DNA of 64,000 bases from Zeus faber. Its lineage: Eukaryota > Chordata > Actinopteri > Zeiformes > Zeidae. Numbering within the stretch: the stretch's first letter is position 1; the number at the start of each line of letters is the position of its first letter. Shown here piece by piece: positions 39,101-49,293 of this stretch. Where the stretch lies: assembly GCA_960531495.1 (NCBI GenBank), contig OY482866.1:1240001-1304000 (forward strand). The letters run 5' to 3'. The notes beneath the pieces were generated by a model. It worked only from the letters and a program-made list of their open reading frames with translations. It was not told where the DNA came from and did not search any database. A program made the translations under genes and the position numbers.

Positions 39101-42100
39101 GTTTGAAAGAAAGATTTAAACAAAGAAAGATTGAAAGATTGAATGACTGAAAGAAAGACTGAAAGAAAGATTGACAGACAGAATGAAAGAAAGATTGAAA
39201 GAAAGAATGAAAGAAAGATTGAAAGAAAGAATGAAATAAAGATTGAAAGTTTGAAAGAAAGATTGAAAGAAAGATTTAAAGAAAGATTGAAAGACTGAAA
39301 GAAAGAATGAAAGGCAGATTGAAAGAAAGATTGAAAGTAAGAAAGATTGAAAGAAAGAATGAAAGAAAGATTGAAAGATTGCAAGAAAGAATGAAAGAAA
39401 TATTGAAAGATTGAAATATTGAAAGAAAGAATGAAAGAAAGATTGAAAGATTGAAAGAAAGATTGAAAGAAAGATTGAAAGATTGAAATAAAGTATAAAG
39501 TTTGAAAGAAAGATTGAAAGAAAGATTTAAAGAAAGAAAGAAAGATTGAAAGAAAGATTGACGGACAGAAAGATTGAAAGAAAGAATGAAAGAAAGATTG
39601 AAAGAAAGAATGAAAGAAAGATTGAAAGTTTGAAAGAAAGATTGAAAGAAAGATTTAAAGAAAGATTGAAAGACTGAAAGAAAGAATGAAAGGCAGATTG
39701 AAAGAAAGATTGAAAGTAAGAAAGATTGAAAGAAAGAATGAAAGAAAGATTGAAAGATTGCAAGAAAGAATGAAAGAAATGTTGAAATATTGAAATATTG
39801 AAAGAAAGAATGAAAGAAAGATTGAAAGATTGAAAGAAAGATTGAAAGAAAGATTGAAAGATTGAAATAAAGATTGAAAGTTTGAAAGAAAGATTGAAAG
39901 AAAGATTTAAAGAAAGAAAGAAATATTGAAAGAAAGATTGATAGAAAGATTGAAAGAAAGAATGAAACAAAGATTGAAATAAAGAATGAAAGAAAGATTG
40001 AAAGAAAGATTGAAAGAAAGAAAGATTGAAAGATTGAATGATTGAAAGAAAGACTGAAAGAAAGAATGACGGACAGAAAGATTGAAAGAAAGAATGAAAG
40101 AAAGATTGAAAAAAAGATTGAAAGACTGAAAGAAAGAATGAAAGAAACATTGAAAGATTAAACAATTGAAAGAAAGATTGCAAGAAAGATGGAAAGTAAG
40201 ATTGAAAGAAATAAAGTTTGAAAGAAATAACAAAAGAAAGATTGAAAGAAAAAATGAAAGATAGAAAAATTGAAAGTAAGAAAGATTAAAATAATGAAAG
40301 AAAGATTGATAGAAAGATTGAAAGATTGAAATAAAGATTGAAAGTTTGAAAGAAAGATTGAAAGAAAGATTTAAAGAAAGAAAGAAAGATTGAAAGAAAG
40401 ATTGAAAGAAAGAATGAAACAAAGATTGAAAGAAAGAATGAAAGAAAGATTGAAAAAAAGATTGAAAGACTGAAAGAAAGAATGAAAGAAACATTGAAAG
40501 ATTAAACAATTGAAAGAAAGATTGCAAGAAAGATGGAAAGCAAGATTGAAAGAAATAAAGATTGAAAGAAATAACAAAAGAAAGATTGAAAGAAATAATG
40601 AAAGATAGAAAAATTGAAAGTAAGAAAGATTGAAAGAATGAATGAAAGAAAGATTGAAAGATTGAAAGATTGAAATATTGAAAGAAAGATTGAATGTTTG
40701 AAAAAAGATTGAAAGTATTAAAGATCGAAAGAAATATTTAAAGAAAGATTGAAAGATTGAAAGAAAGAATGAAAGAACGATTGAAAGAAAGAATGAATGA
40801 ATGAAAGAAAGAATGAAAGATTAAACAATTGAAAGAAAGATTGCAAGAAAGATTGAAAAAAGAAATATTGAAAGAAAGAATGAAAGAAAGATTGAAAGAA
40901 AGTTGGAAAGAAAGATTGAAAGAAAGAAAGATTGAAAGAAATAATGAAAGAAAGATAGAACGATTGGAAGAAATATTGAAAGATAGAAAAATTGAAAGTA
41001 AGAAAGAATGAAAGCAAGATTGAAAGATTGAAAGAAAGATTGAAAGATTGAAATATTGAAAGAAAGAATGAAAGAAAGATTGAAAGATTTAAAGAAAGAT
41101 TGAAAAAAGGATTGAAAGACTGAAAGAAAGAATGAAAGAAAGATTGATAGATTAAACAATTGAAAGAAAGATTGCAAGAAAGATTGAAAAAAGAAAGATT
41201 GAAAGAAAGAATGAAAGAAAGATTGAAAGATAGATGAAAGAAAGATTGAAAGAAAAAAAGATTGAAAGAAATAAAAGAAAGATTGGAAGATTGGAAGAAA
41301 TATTGAAAGATAGAAAAAATGAAAGTAAGAAAGATTGAAAGAAAGAATGATAAAAAGATTGAAAGATTGAAAGAAAGAATGAAAGAAAGATTGAAAGATT
41401 GAAATATTGAAAGATAGAATGAAAGAAAGATTGAAAGATTGAAAGAAAGATTGAAAGAAAGATTGAAAGATTGAAATATTGAAAGAAAGATTGAATGTTT
41501 GAAAGAAAGATTGAAAGAAAGATTTAAAGAAAGAAAGATTGAAAGAAATATTGAAAGAAAGATTGAAAGATTGAAAGAAAGATTGAAAGATTAAAAGATT
41601 GAAATAATGATTGAAAGTTTGAAAGAAAGATTGAAAGAACGATTTAAAGAAAGAAAGATTGAAAGTAAGAAAGATTGAAAGAAATATTGAAAGAAAGATT
41701 GAAAGATTGAAAGAAAGATTGAAAGAAAGAATGAAAGAAAGATTGAAAGAAAGATTGAAAAAAAGAAAGATTGAAAGAAAGATTGAAAGACTGAAGGAAA
41801 GAATAAAAGAAAGATTGAAAGAAAGATTGAAAGAAAGATTGAAAGAAAGAAAGATTGAAAGAAAGATTGAAAGATTGAAAGATTGAAAGAAAGAATGAAA
41901 AATTGAAAGAAAGAATGAAAGAACGATTGAAAGAAAGAATGAAAGAAAGATTGAAAGATTGAAAGAAATATTGAAAGAAAGAGAGAATGAAAGATTGAAA
42001 GATTGAAAGAAAGATTGAAAGTAATAAAGATTGAAAGAAAGAATGAAAGAAAAATTGAAAGATTGAAAGATTGAAAGAAAGATTGAAAGAAAGATTTAAA

Positions 42101-43690
42101 GAAAGATTGAAAGACTGAAAGAAAGAATGAATAAAAGAATTAAAGAAAGATTGAAAGATTTATAGATTGAAAGAAAGAATGAAAGAAAGATTGAAAGATC
42201 TAAAGAACGATTGAAAGAAAGATTGAAAGATTGAAAGATTGAAATAAAGATTGAAAGTTTGAAAGAAAGATTGAAAGAAAGATTTAAAGAAAGAAAGATT
42301 GAAAGAAATATTGAAAGAAAGATTGAAAGAAATAACAAAAGAAAGATTGAAAGAAATAATGAAAGAAAGATTGAACGATTGGAAGAAATATTGAAAGAAA
42401 GATAGATTGAAAGAAAGAATGAAAGAAAGAATGAAAGATTTAAAGAAAGAATGAAAGAAAGATTGAAAGATTGAAATATTGAAAGAAAGATTGAGAAAAA
42501 GATTGAAAGACTGAAAGAAAGAATGAAAGAAACATTGAAAGATTAAACAATTGAAAGAAAGATTGCAAGAAAAATGGAAAGAATGAAAGATTGAAATAAT
42601 GATTGAAAGTTTGAAAGAAAGATTGAAAGAAAGATTTAAGAAAGAAAGATTGAAAGAAATATTGAAAGAAAGATTGAAAGAAATAACAAAAGAAAGATTG
42701 AAAGAAAGAATGAAAGAAAGATTGAACGATTGGAAGAAATATTGAAAGAAAGATGGATTGAAAGTAAGATAGATTGAAAGAAAGAATGAAAGAAAGATTG
42801 AAAGATTTAAAGAAAGAATGAAAGAAAGATTGAAAGATTGAAATATTGAAAGAAAGAATGAAAGAAAGATTGAAAGATTGAAAGAAAGAACGATTGAAAG
42901 ATTGAAAGAAAGAATGAAAGATTGAAAGAAAGATTGAAAGATTGAAAGAAAGATTGAAAAAATGAAAGATTGAAAGAAAGAATAAAAGAAAGATTGAAAG
43001 AACGATTGAAAGATTGAAAGAAAGAATGAAAGATTGAAAGAAACATTGAAAGAAAGATTGAAAGATTGAAAGAAAGAATGAAAGAGAGATTGAAAGATTG
43101 AATGAAAGATTGAAAGATCGATTGAAAGATTGAAAGATTGAAAGAAAGATTGAAAGAAAGATTGAAAGTTTGAAAGAAAGATTTAAAGAAAGATTTAAAT
43201 ATTGAAAGAAATATTGAAAGAGAGAAAGATTAAAAGTAAGAAAGATTGAAAGAAAGAATGAAAGAAAGATTGAATGATTGAAAGATTGAAAGAAAGATTG
43301 AAAGAAAGAAAGATTGAAAGAAAGAATGAAAGAATGAAAGAAAGAATGAAAGAAAGATTGAAAGAAAGATTGAAAGAAATATTGAAAGAAAGAAAGATTG
43401 AAAGTAAGAAAGATTGAAAGAAAGAATGAAAGAAAGATTGAAAGATTGAAAGAAAGATTGAAAAAAGAAAGATTGAAAGAAAGATTGAAAGAAAGATTGA
43501 ACGACTGAAAGAAAGAATGAAAGAAAGATTGAAAGATAGATTGAAAGAGAGATTGAAAGAAATATTGAAAGACTGAAAGAAAGAATGAAAGAAAGATTGA
43601 AAGAAAGATTGAAAGAAAGAAAGAAAAATTGAAAGAAAGATTGAAAGATTGAAAGAAAGATTGAAAGAACGATTGAAATAAAGGAGAACG
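36178..43690. repeat. GAAA/GATT satellite, block C
   Basis: The satellite resumes after the L2 insertion and decays toward 43.7 kb, with more single-base variants (AACGATTG, GATCG, TTATAG) and less regular spacing than in block B. A small island of the same repeat reappears at 43749-43815 after 60 bp of unrelated sequence, so the true array edge lies near 43.8 kb. No gene is seen in it. Confidence 0.93.
36179..38870. repeat. 0.82-kb higher-order repeat, three to four copies
   Basis: The + strand open segment at 36568 recurs at 37387 (offset 819) and 38217 (offset 830). The accompanying markers (TTTAAACAAAG, AACGACTGAAG, GACCGACAG, TTAAACAATTG, TGAAAGGCAG) keep their order. A fourth, shortened copy begins near 38.85 kb. 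The first copy abuts the L2 insertion. Confidence 0.8.
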
Positions 43691-43947
43691 AAAGAAAGGT
43701 TGATCCATTAACATCAGCACAACCCCATTGTGTTTATTGTTCTATGATAAGATTGAAAGAAAGATTGAAAATAAGATTGAAAGAAACAAAGATTGAAAGA
43801 AAGATTTAAAAAAAATGAGTACTAGTCACTTTTAAAAAATCATTTGTCCTATGGATTAAATGCCATACACACTTGCATCTCTCCCCTCCCACCCCACACA
43901 CATTCACATGACCAATCCTCCCAACACCCACACACACATGCGTACAT

Positions 43948-43986
<39 letters not shown>

Positions 43987-44005
43987 CACAGGAATAAATG
44001 TACCC
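43691..44005. other. Satellite edge and CA-rich microsatellite flank
   Basis: The sequence is non-coding. It holds the end of the satellite, a short satellite island, then C/A-rich DNA with a (CA)n run at about 43950-43982. The word CCACACACATTCACAT at about 43893 has a relative (CACCACACACATTCACAT) at about 46498 on the other side of the LTR element. The open frame at 43844-44041 is a microsatellite artefact. Confidence 0.7.
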
Positions 44006-44010
44006 GTACA

Positions 44011-44513
44011 TGTTAGGCCCACGGCCTCCCAGCGCCACTAGAGGCCGCCCTTGCCCCATCTGCAGCTCCCTACTCAGACCCAATTGCACACACCTGGGAT
44101 CAATTACCCGCACTGTATTTAGCCCCAGCTTCCTAGCCATTCCTTGCCAGACCGTCAACTAGCTTTCCCCGAGTTGCATCGCGATTGGCTCCCTTCCTAG
44201 TTCCTAGTTCCTAGTTCCTAGTTCCCAGTTCCCAGTTCCAAGTTCCTAGTTTATGTCTTGTTGTCTCGCCTTCCCTTCACCTGTCTGTCTCCGCTTGTCG
44301 ACCAGGACTCTCCACCCAGCCTGGTTCCCCGTCTCTCCACCCGGATCCTGGACCCCATCTCCTGGTCATCATCGTCCCTGCCCTGCCCTGCTCCATCCCC
44401 TCCCGACCAGGTCCCCCCGGCCAGCTCCACCGTCCCAGTTAATAAACATCCCTTGCCTGCCTCCCGTGTCCCTGTGTCGTGCGTTTGGGTTCCTCCCTGT
44501 TCGGGTCGTGACA
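44011..44513 (+). repeat. 5' LTR
   Basis: The 503-bp LTR begins TGTTAG and ends GTGACA. A TATA-like TATTTAG lies at 44116-44122. The predicted RNA start is about 44145, 30 nt downstream. A polyadenylation signal AATAAA is at 44441-44446. A microtandem of AGTTCCT/AGTTCCC units lies at about 44199-44250. The short distance from the signal to the LTR end implies a very short U5. Confidence 0.85.
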
Positions 44514-44516
44514 GTA

Positions 44517-44525
44517 CGGTCTGGC
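44517..44525 (+). promoter_or_regulatory. Candidate self-priming site
   Basis: Just inside the 5' LTR, ACGGTCTGGC (44516-44525) is the exact reverse complement of GCCAGACCGT (44146-44155), which lies at the predicted RNA 5' end. I do not see a TGG-starting tRNA complement placed directly at the LTR edge. Tf1/Sushi-group elements are known to prime with the folded 5' end of their own RNA, so this pairing is read as that primer. The RNA start itself is predicted, not measured. Confidence 0.6.
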
Positions 44526-44534
44526 CAGGAAAAC

Positions 44535-45482
44535 ATGGACCCAGCCGACACAGAAGGGCTCCGCCGCGCACTCCGGGACAGAGGAGTGTTGCTTGGGCAA
44601 CATGACCGGGTCCTCCGGGACATCGCGGAACACCTCCGGACCATCTCTGCGGCCGTCAGCAGCCTGCAGGGCCCTCCGGCCCCCGTGGCCTCCCCTGCTC
44701 CTCCGACCTGCCCTCCTTCCCCCACCAGGGCTCCCAGCGCCTCTCTCGTTCCCCCTGAGCCCCACGTTCCGGCTCCAGCGCCTTACGACGGCGATTTCGG
44801 CACCTGCCGCGCCTTCCTTGTGCAGTGCGCGGTGGTTTTCCAACAGCGGCTGTCGTCGTACGACTCCGATAGTGCCCACATCGCGTTCCTCATCTCCTGC
44901 CTGAGAGGGGCGGCTCTCGGCTGGGGTTCCGCGGTTTGGAGTCAGGGGGGTCCCGTGAGTCTCTCCTACGATCTGTTTACCCGCGAAATGAGGAGAGTCT
45001 TCGACCACCCAGTTTGCGGCAAGGAGGCCGCCAGAAGACTCCTCTCCCTCCGCCAGGGTTCCCGTAGCGTCGCCTCCCTCGTCGTCGAGTTCCGGACTCT
45101 AGCCGCGGAAAGCGGCTGGAATGACGGAGCCCTGCAGGACGTGTTCCAGCGTGCCCTGAACGACGAGTTGCGGGACGAGCTGGCACGGCGGGACGAGCCC
45201 ACGGACCTGGACCAACTAGTGGAGACCTCAATCCGCCTGGACAACCGGCTACGGGAGCGCCATCGCGAGAGGGAGGGGGCGAGCCTCCAGTCCGTGCCTC
45301 CCGCCTGGGCGGCCACGCCCCAGTCTCCAGCGCCCGCTACTCTTGGGCGCCGCACAAGTCCCCCGACTCTCTCCGATGCCGAGCCAATGCAGCTTGGTCG
45401 CTCCCGGATCTACCCAGAGGAGCGAGCACGCCGCCTACAGACCGGTGCCTCTCTGTATTGCGGTCGGCTGGGACACCTCTGA
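44535..45482 (+). pseudogene. Sushi-like Gag, prematurely stopped
   Basis: The probable start is the ATG 21 bp past the LTR (MDPADTEG...). The open frame extends upstream into the LTR but has no Gag-like content there. The protein has an N-terminal coiled-coil-like stretch, a proline-rich segment, then the retrotransposon Gag/capsid core (FGTCRAFLVQCAVVF through AARRLLSLRQGSRSVASLVVEF). It ends at a zinc-knuckle remnant, YCGRLGHL, followed by TGA. The first Cys expected before YCG is Ser here, and the final Cys lies after the stop, so the CCHC knuckle is broken. Its role would be particle assembly and RNA binding. Confidence 0.8.
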
Positions 45483-46026
45483 GCCACCTGCCCGGTCCGG
45501 CCACGAGAGGGCGACTCCTCGGTAGGGCTACGCTCCGGCCGCTCCTTACCACGTCATCGCCCCTATGACTGCGCAATCAACCTCCTGCCAGGCGCCCCCC
45601 TCCCCTGCAGTCGCCTGTATAACGTCTCCCGGTCTGAACAGGAGGCCATGGAGACTCACATCCGCGACTCTCTCGCTGCCAGGATTACTCGTCCCTCGTT
45701 TTCTCCGCTAGGCGCAGGGTTCTTCTTTGTTGCGGAGAAGGACAAGACCCTCCGTCCTTGCGTCGATTTCAGGGGACTGAACGATATCACGATCAAAGAC
45801 AAGTACCCCTTGCCCCTGATGGATTCAGTCTTCGTCCCCATCCAGGGGGCCACCCACTTTTCCAAGCTGGACCTCCGCAACGCTTACCACCTGGTCCGCA
45901 TCCGCAAAGGGGATGAGTGGAAGACTGCCTTTAACACCCCGCTCGGTCACTTTGAGTACCTTGTTATGCCCTTTGGGCTGTCAAATGCCCCAGCGGTCTT
46001 CCAGGCCCTAATTAACGGGAGGTTAG
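45483..46026 (+). pseudogene. Sushi-like RT fragment
   Basis: The same reading frame resumes after the Gag stop. Sequence that normally follows the protease ([16 protein letters not shown]) abuts the Gag tail, so the aspartic protease has been deleted. The RT N-terminal half is recognisable: [43 protein letters not shown] (first catalytic Asp region) and [17 protein letters not shown]. It breaks off before the YxDD box and fuses to LTR sequence at about 46015-46027. It is non-functional. Confidence 0.85.
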
Positions 46027-46390
46027 CAACTAGCTTTCCCCGAGTTGCATCGCCGCGTCAGCCGCGTCAGCGATTGGCTCCCTTCCTAGTTCCTAGTTCC
46101 CAGTTCCAAGTTCCAAGTTCCTAGTTTATGTCTTGTTGTCTCGCCTTCCCTTCACCTGTCTGTCTCCGCTGGTCGACCAGGACTCTCCACCCAGCCTGGT
46201 TCCCCGTCTCTCCACCCGGATCCTGGACCCCATCTCCCGGTCATCATCGTCCCTGTCCTGCCCTGCTCCATCCCCCCCCGACCAGGTCCCTCCGGCCAGC
46301 TCCACCGTTAATAAACATCACTTTATTATTTGCCTGCCTCCCGTGTCCCTGTGTCGTGCGTTTGGGTTCCTCCCTGTTCTGGTCGTGACA
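46027..46390 (+). repeat. 3' LTR, 5'-truncated
   Basis: The homology begins at CAACTAGC, equivalent to 44156 in the 5' LTR, so all of U3 and the RNA start are missing. It carries a 9-bp direct repeat (CGCGTCAGC-like) after GCATCG that is absent from the 5' LTR, fewer AGTTCCT units, and AATAAA at 46310-46315. It ends GTGACA followed by the GTACA target copy. Confidence 0.85.
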
Positions 46391-46395
46391 GTACA

Positions 46396-47640
46396 TCCAG
46401 TATGTATACACACACAGTCATGTTAACCTATACACTGTGGTTTAAACAGGACTACGTACTACCCATATGCACTCACAGCACTGTGTATATCCTCTCCCAC
46501 CACACACATTCACATAACAAACCGTCCCGGCACACACACACACACACACACACACACAATGATGCAAGTCATATCAACACAGCTGAAGCCGCCTTGTGTT
46601 ATGAATTCCTCTCATGCCGCAGCCTTCAGCTCTCCAGTAGCTCTCCAGCAGCTCCTCGTGTCCCAGCAGAGCTGCCGTGCAGTTGTTCTGCTGCTAAAGG
46701 CTGTCAACGTTCAGCGGGCGGACGCTCGTTTGCCCCCACCCTCCGAGCTCCCCTGCCATCCAGGGTCCTTCTGACCCCCCCCCCCCCCCCCCCCCCCCTT
46801 TAGCAGGGAGCTTGCCATCCTGCTTCTGTGTGTGGCCAGAGTCCACCGCTGCACACATCCCCTGGCCGACACGGCCCGTTGTGTTGTTGTTTTTTTATAA
46901 TAGGGGGGATAAACAAAGTGTGTGTGTGGCGGAACAATCTCACGGGTTACAGGGGCCAAGTTGGGTTCACCTGTCGACGATGACGAAGCCCGGCATTGAC
47001 GTGCAAGCTTGGCGGCGGTAGTGGAGTCGGGTGGTGGGGGTAGGCAGACTCAGAGCTTTACAAGGAGCGGGGCCGGGAAATGTGGCGCACGGCTGAAGGC
47101 GACGTAGCTAAATCACCTCCACGGGGTGTTTACGGGGAAGGATCATTAGCGAGCTCGGCTACCTGCGTTACCCCTCGCTCTCCCTCCGTCAGCGTTTCGG
47201 CAGGAGTCCAGGGAGTCTGATGCCCTCATTAATAAAGATTACTATCTTATCCTACAATGAATAGTAGTAATTTTAATAATTATGCCGAACAGCGATAAAC
47301 TTAATCTCATTAAATTAATGCCCAATCGTTCTTCTTTACAAAGAATAATCCACGTATTCATAATAATAAATAATAATTTGGTTATCAAAATGCGTCATTA
47401 TAGACGTTTTTTTTAATATCTTAATGGTATATTTTGTACGATCACATTAGCATGATGTAATAATAATTTTGGGAATGCATTATTAAAATATATTAAAATA
47501 ATTTATTTGGATGGAGTAATTTTTTGGAGAAGCTTCCGCATTGCGGGAGGAGAACGTCTGAGAGAAGCACACTATATTTACCCTATCTCCTCATGCCGTG
47601 ACTGTGCCCAATATTGAAACAGCAGAAGAAGAACGGGGGC
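46396..47640. other. Non-coding DNA with CA and poly-C tracts
   Basis: This holds a (CA)n run at about 46530-46558, an uninterrupted run of 24 C at 46775-46798, and GC-rich then very AT-rich sequence (47230-47520). Open frames here (for example 46330-46803) are composition artefacts. I see no conserved protein or RNA gene. Confidence 0.6.
46775..46798 (+). repeat. Poly-C tract
   Basis: Twenty-four consecutive C follow CTTCTGA and are followed by TTTAGCAGG. The complementary G run could form quadruplex structures. Length is probably polymorphic or prone to sequencing error. Confidence 0.9.
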
Positions 47641-47646
47641 AATAAA

Positions 47647-47657
47647 ATGGATATAGA
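47647..47657 (+). other. Possible first coding exon with splice donor
   Basis: A purine-rich leader is followed by an ATG and four codons (MDIE-type) running directly into a consensus donor, GTAAGT (47658-47663). This looks like a short first coding exon, perhaps of the decayed gene whose exon-like fragments follow on the same strand from 48.9 kb. The link is inference; chance is not excluded. Confidence 0.25.
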
Positions 47658-47663
47658 GTAAGT

Positions 47664-48890
47664 GCACGAAAAAAAAATGTTTTAGAAAGTTAACTTTTCA
47701 ATTGTTACACGTTTTTGCTGTTAAATGCTAGCAGTTTTGTGTTATAACACGATATAACACGGAGAGATTATGCATGCAAAAGTTAATGACTTTGTTTTAT
47801 TTTATAAAGCCGTTTTTAACATGCACAGTATCTAGCTTTAGTTAAATGTGTGTTGGAGTGGAGTGTTAACTAGCATTTAGATTTAGTTTACTGTGTGTTG
47901 GTGCAGGGAGACGGTACTGTGAGAGAGAGACGGTTTTCAAACAGACAGACGGACCCGCTAGCTAAGTTTCACTTGATCGGTTCTCCACCAAAGCGTGCTG
48001 AGAGAGTCCGGACTGTTTTTTGCCAGTTTAGACTTTATTTGAAGGTACAATGGTACCTCGACTTATGACTGCATCTACTTACTAATCCAAGATACGATAG
48101 TCGCGAAAATTAGCATCGTCTTACGACTGACTGCTCCAAGATACGACCGTGGAAATTTGTAGTTGGCGCGTCGGCGTCAGTCAGCGGGCGACCTACATCG
48201 TGTGTGCACGTTGTTCGTGGCTTATCGATTTTTTTTTCATATTTACTGTGTTTGTGCTGTGCGTTTTGTTTTTTTGTTTTTTAACTTATGAAAGCAATAT
48301 GTGCTCTCTGTCATTTGGGTGGGCCGGCTGTACAAGTGGTTGCCTGCTGAAATAGAATATTTTCTGCAATGATATCTGTTATCCTCGGGCAGTGCCTGAC
48401 TTTAAGGATAAACAGTAAAAGATAACATTTATAAAGTCGCGATCATGTGGGACATCTGGAACAATCACAGCATCCCATTTTGCTGGTTCATACACATTGC
48501 TGTATGGAGGTGATTTAGCAGCATGAGAAATGTACCACTGAATTTTGGAGTCCTAAATAGTTGTAACTGGTTCTAATGTTGTGGCTGATCGGTGTGTATG
48601 TTGTTGTATGATGTTGTTGTGATTTTATTTTTTCCTATTGAAATAAAAAAAAAATGAAAGTCAAACCTGATTTTAAATTTCACTCATCCTTTGGTCATGA
48701 AATGGAAAAATAATTTTTCAATTTTGATTTTTGTATCTCCAAAAAAGCAAAATTTGAAAACCACTCATACCCCATTTTTTCCATTTCTGATTCTGAATTG
48801 AGAATAGAGTAACCAAAAGATACAGCGATTGAAAGACCTGGTCTACACTCCTAATTGTATTTGTCCTTTTACATTTCTATTTCTATCTTA
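47664..48890. other. AT-rich non-coding DNA with a diverged interspersed repeat
   Basis: Around 48050-48150 there is a GGTACCTCGACTTATGA-type sequence with two internal near-copies of CCAAGATACGA. It looks like an old dispersed repeat, family not identified. The remainder is AT-rich, with no convincing coding segment. The short + frame at 48149-48355 is hydrophobic low-complexity sequence. Confidence 0.4.
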
Positions 48891-48891
48891 G

Positions 48892-49115
48892 AAATCTCTG
48901 AGAGAAGGAGGTGGTTACCTGAGGAGGTCCATGCGGTGGAAAAGAACCTGAAGGCTTTCATTGAAAGTGGTAAAGTGCCGGGAAGGACTGAGTGTGATGC
49001 ATGTATTAGAGCTTCACCTGAAGCTCTAAACCAGCGAAGCTGGACTGCATTGAAGTACTATGTAAAAAATCGTATCACTGCCATCCAATGCGAAAGTGCG
49101 AGAAGAATTTATTAA
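48892..49115 (+). pseudogene. Exon with Myb/SANT-like terminal domain
   Basis: A pyrimidine-rich acceptor (TTTCTATCTTAG, ending at 48891) precedes an open exon of about 73 codons ending in TAA. Its pattern RRRWLPEEV-AV, then PGRTECDAC and ALNQRSWTALKYYVKNRITA resembles the C-terminal helical domain found in many transposon-linked fish proteins. It has paired CxxC-like cysteines and regularly spaced tryptophans. The exon itself is unbroken. Without its upstream partners it is treated as a relic or terminal exon. DNA binding is the likely role, by analogy only. Confidence 0.5.
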
Positions 49116-49293
49116 TAGAGTTGTTAAAGCATTTGCTCAAACATGTTGGTTCACGTTGCTCAAAAATGTTGGTTCATTTGATGCAACTTCATTTTTGATG
49201 ATGTTTGTGTTGTTCGTTGGCATCCTGAGTACCCAGGTATACACTGGAGTTCAACTAGTTATTGATTTTATCAGGCGAAAACATTGATAATTA

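Larger units (their letters stand above)
44006..46395 (+). mobile_element. Deleted Sushi/Tf1-like Ty3 retrotransposon
   Basis: The element is bounded by the 5-bp target duplication GTACA (44006-44010 and 46391-46395). It has an intact 5' LTR (44011-44513), a gag region, a partial RT joined to gag without protease, and a 3' LTR missing its first 130 or so bases. Integrase, RNase H and the RT catalytic box are absent. Because both outer ends and the duplication are intact, the large 3' deletion (RT into LTR, near 46015-46027) must post-date integration: reverse transcription would have regenerated a full LTR. Gag and RT resemble the vertebrate Sushi/Mart group from which PEG10/RTL genes derive (family knowledge). 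Confidence 0.85.

Noticed and set aside
1-43690. CRISPR-like array
   Set aside because: Repeats are contiguous degenerate tetramers with no unique equal-length spacers, and the rest of the window is eukaryotic.
43950-44010. CA repeat as part of the LTR element
   Set aside because: The GTACA target copy at 44006-44010 and the TGTTAG LTR start place the repeat outside the element.
44253-44534. N-terminal extension of the Sushi-like Gag
   Set aside because: The open frame reads through LTR sequence; the first Gag-like residues start at the ATG at 44535.
44439-45008. 189-aa '-' frame opposite Gag
   Set aside because: Shadow of the GC-rich gag coding strand, with no independent motif.
46330-46803. 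157-aa + frame
   Set aside because: Composed of LTR U5, CA repeat and poly-C translations.
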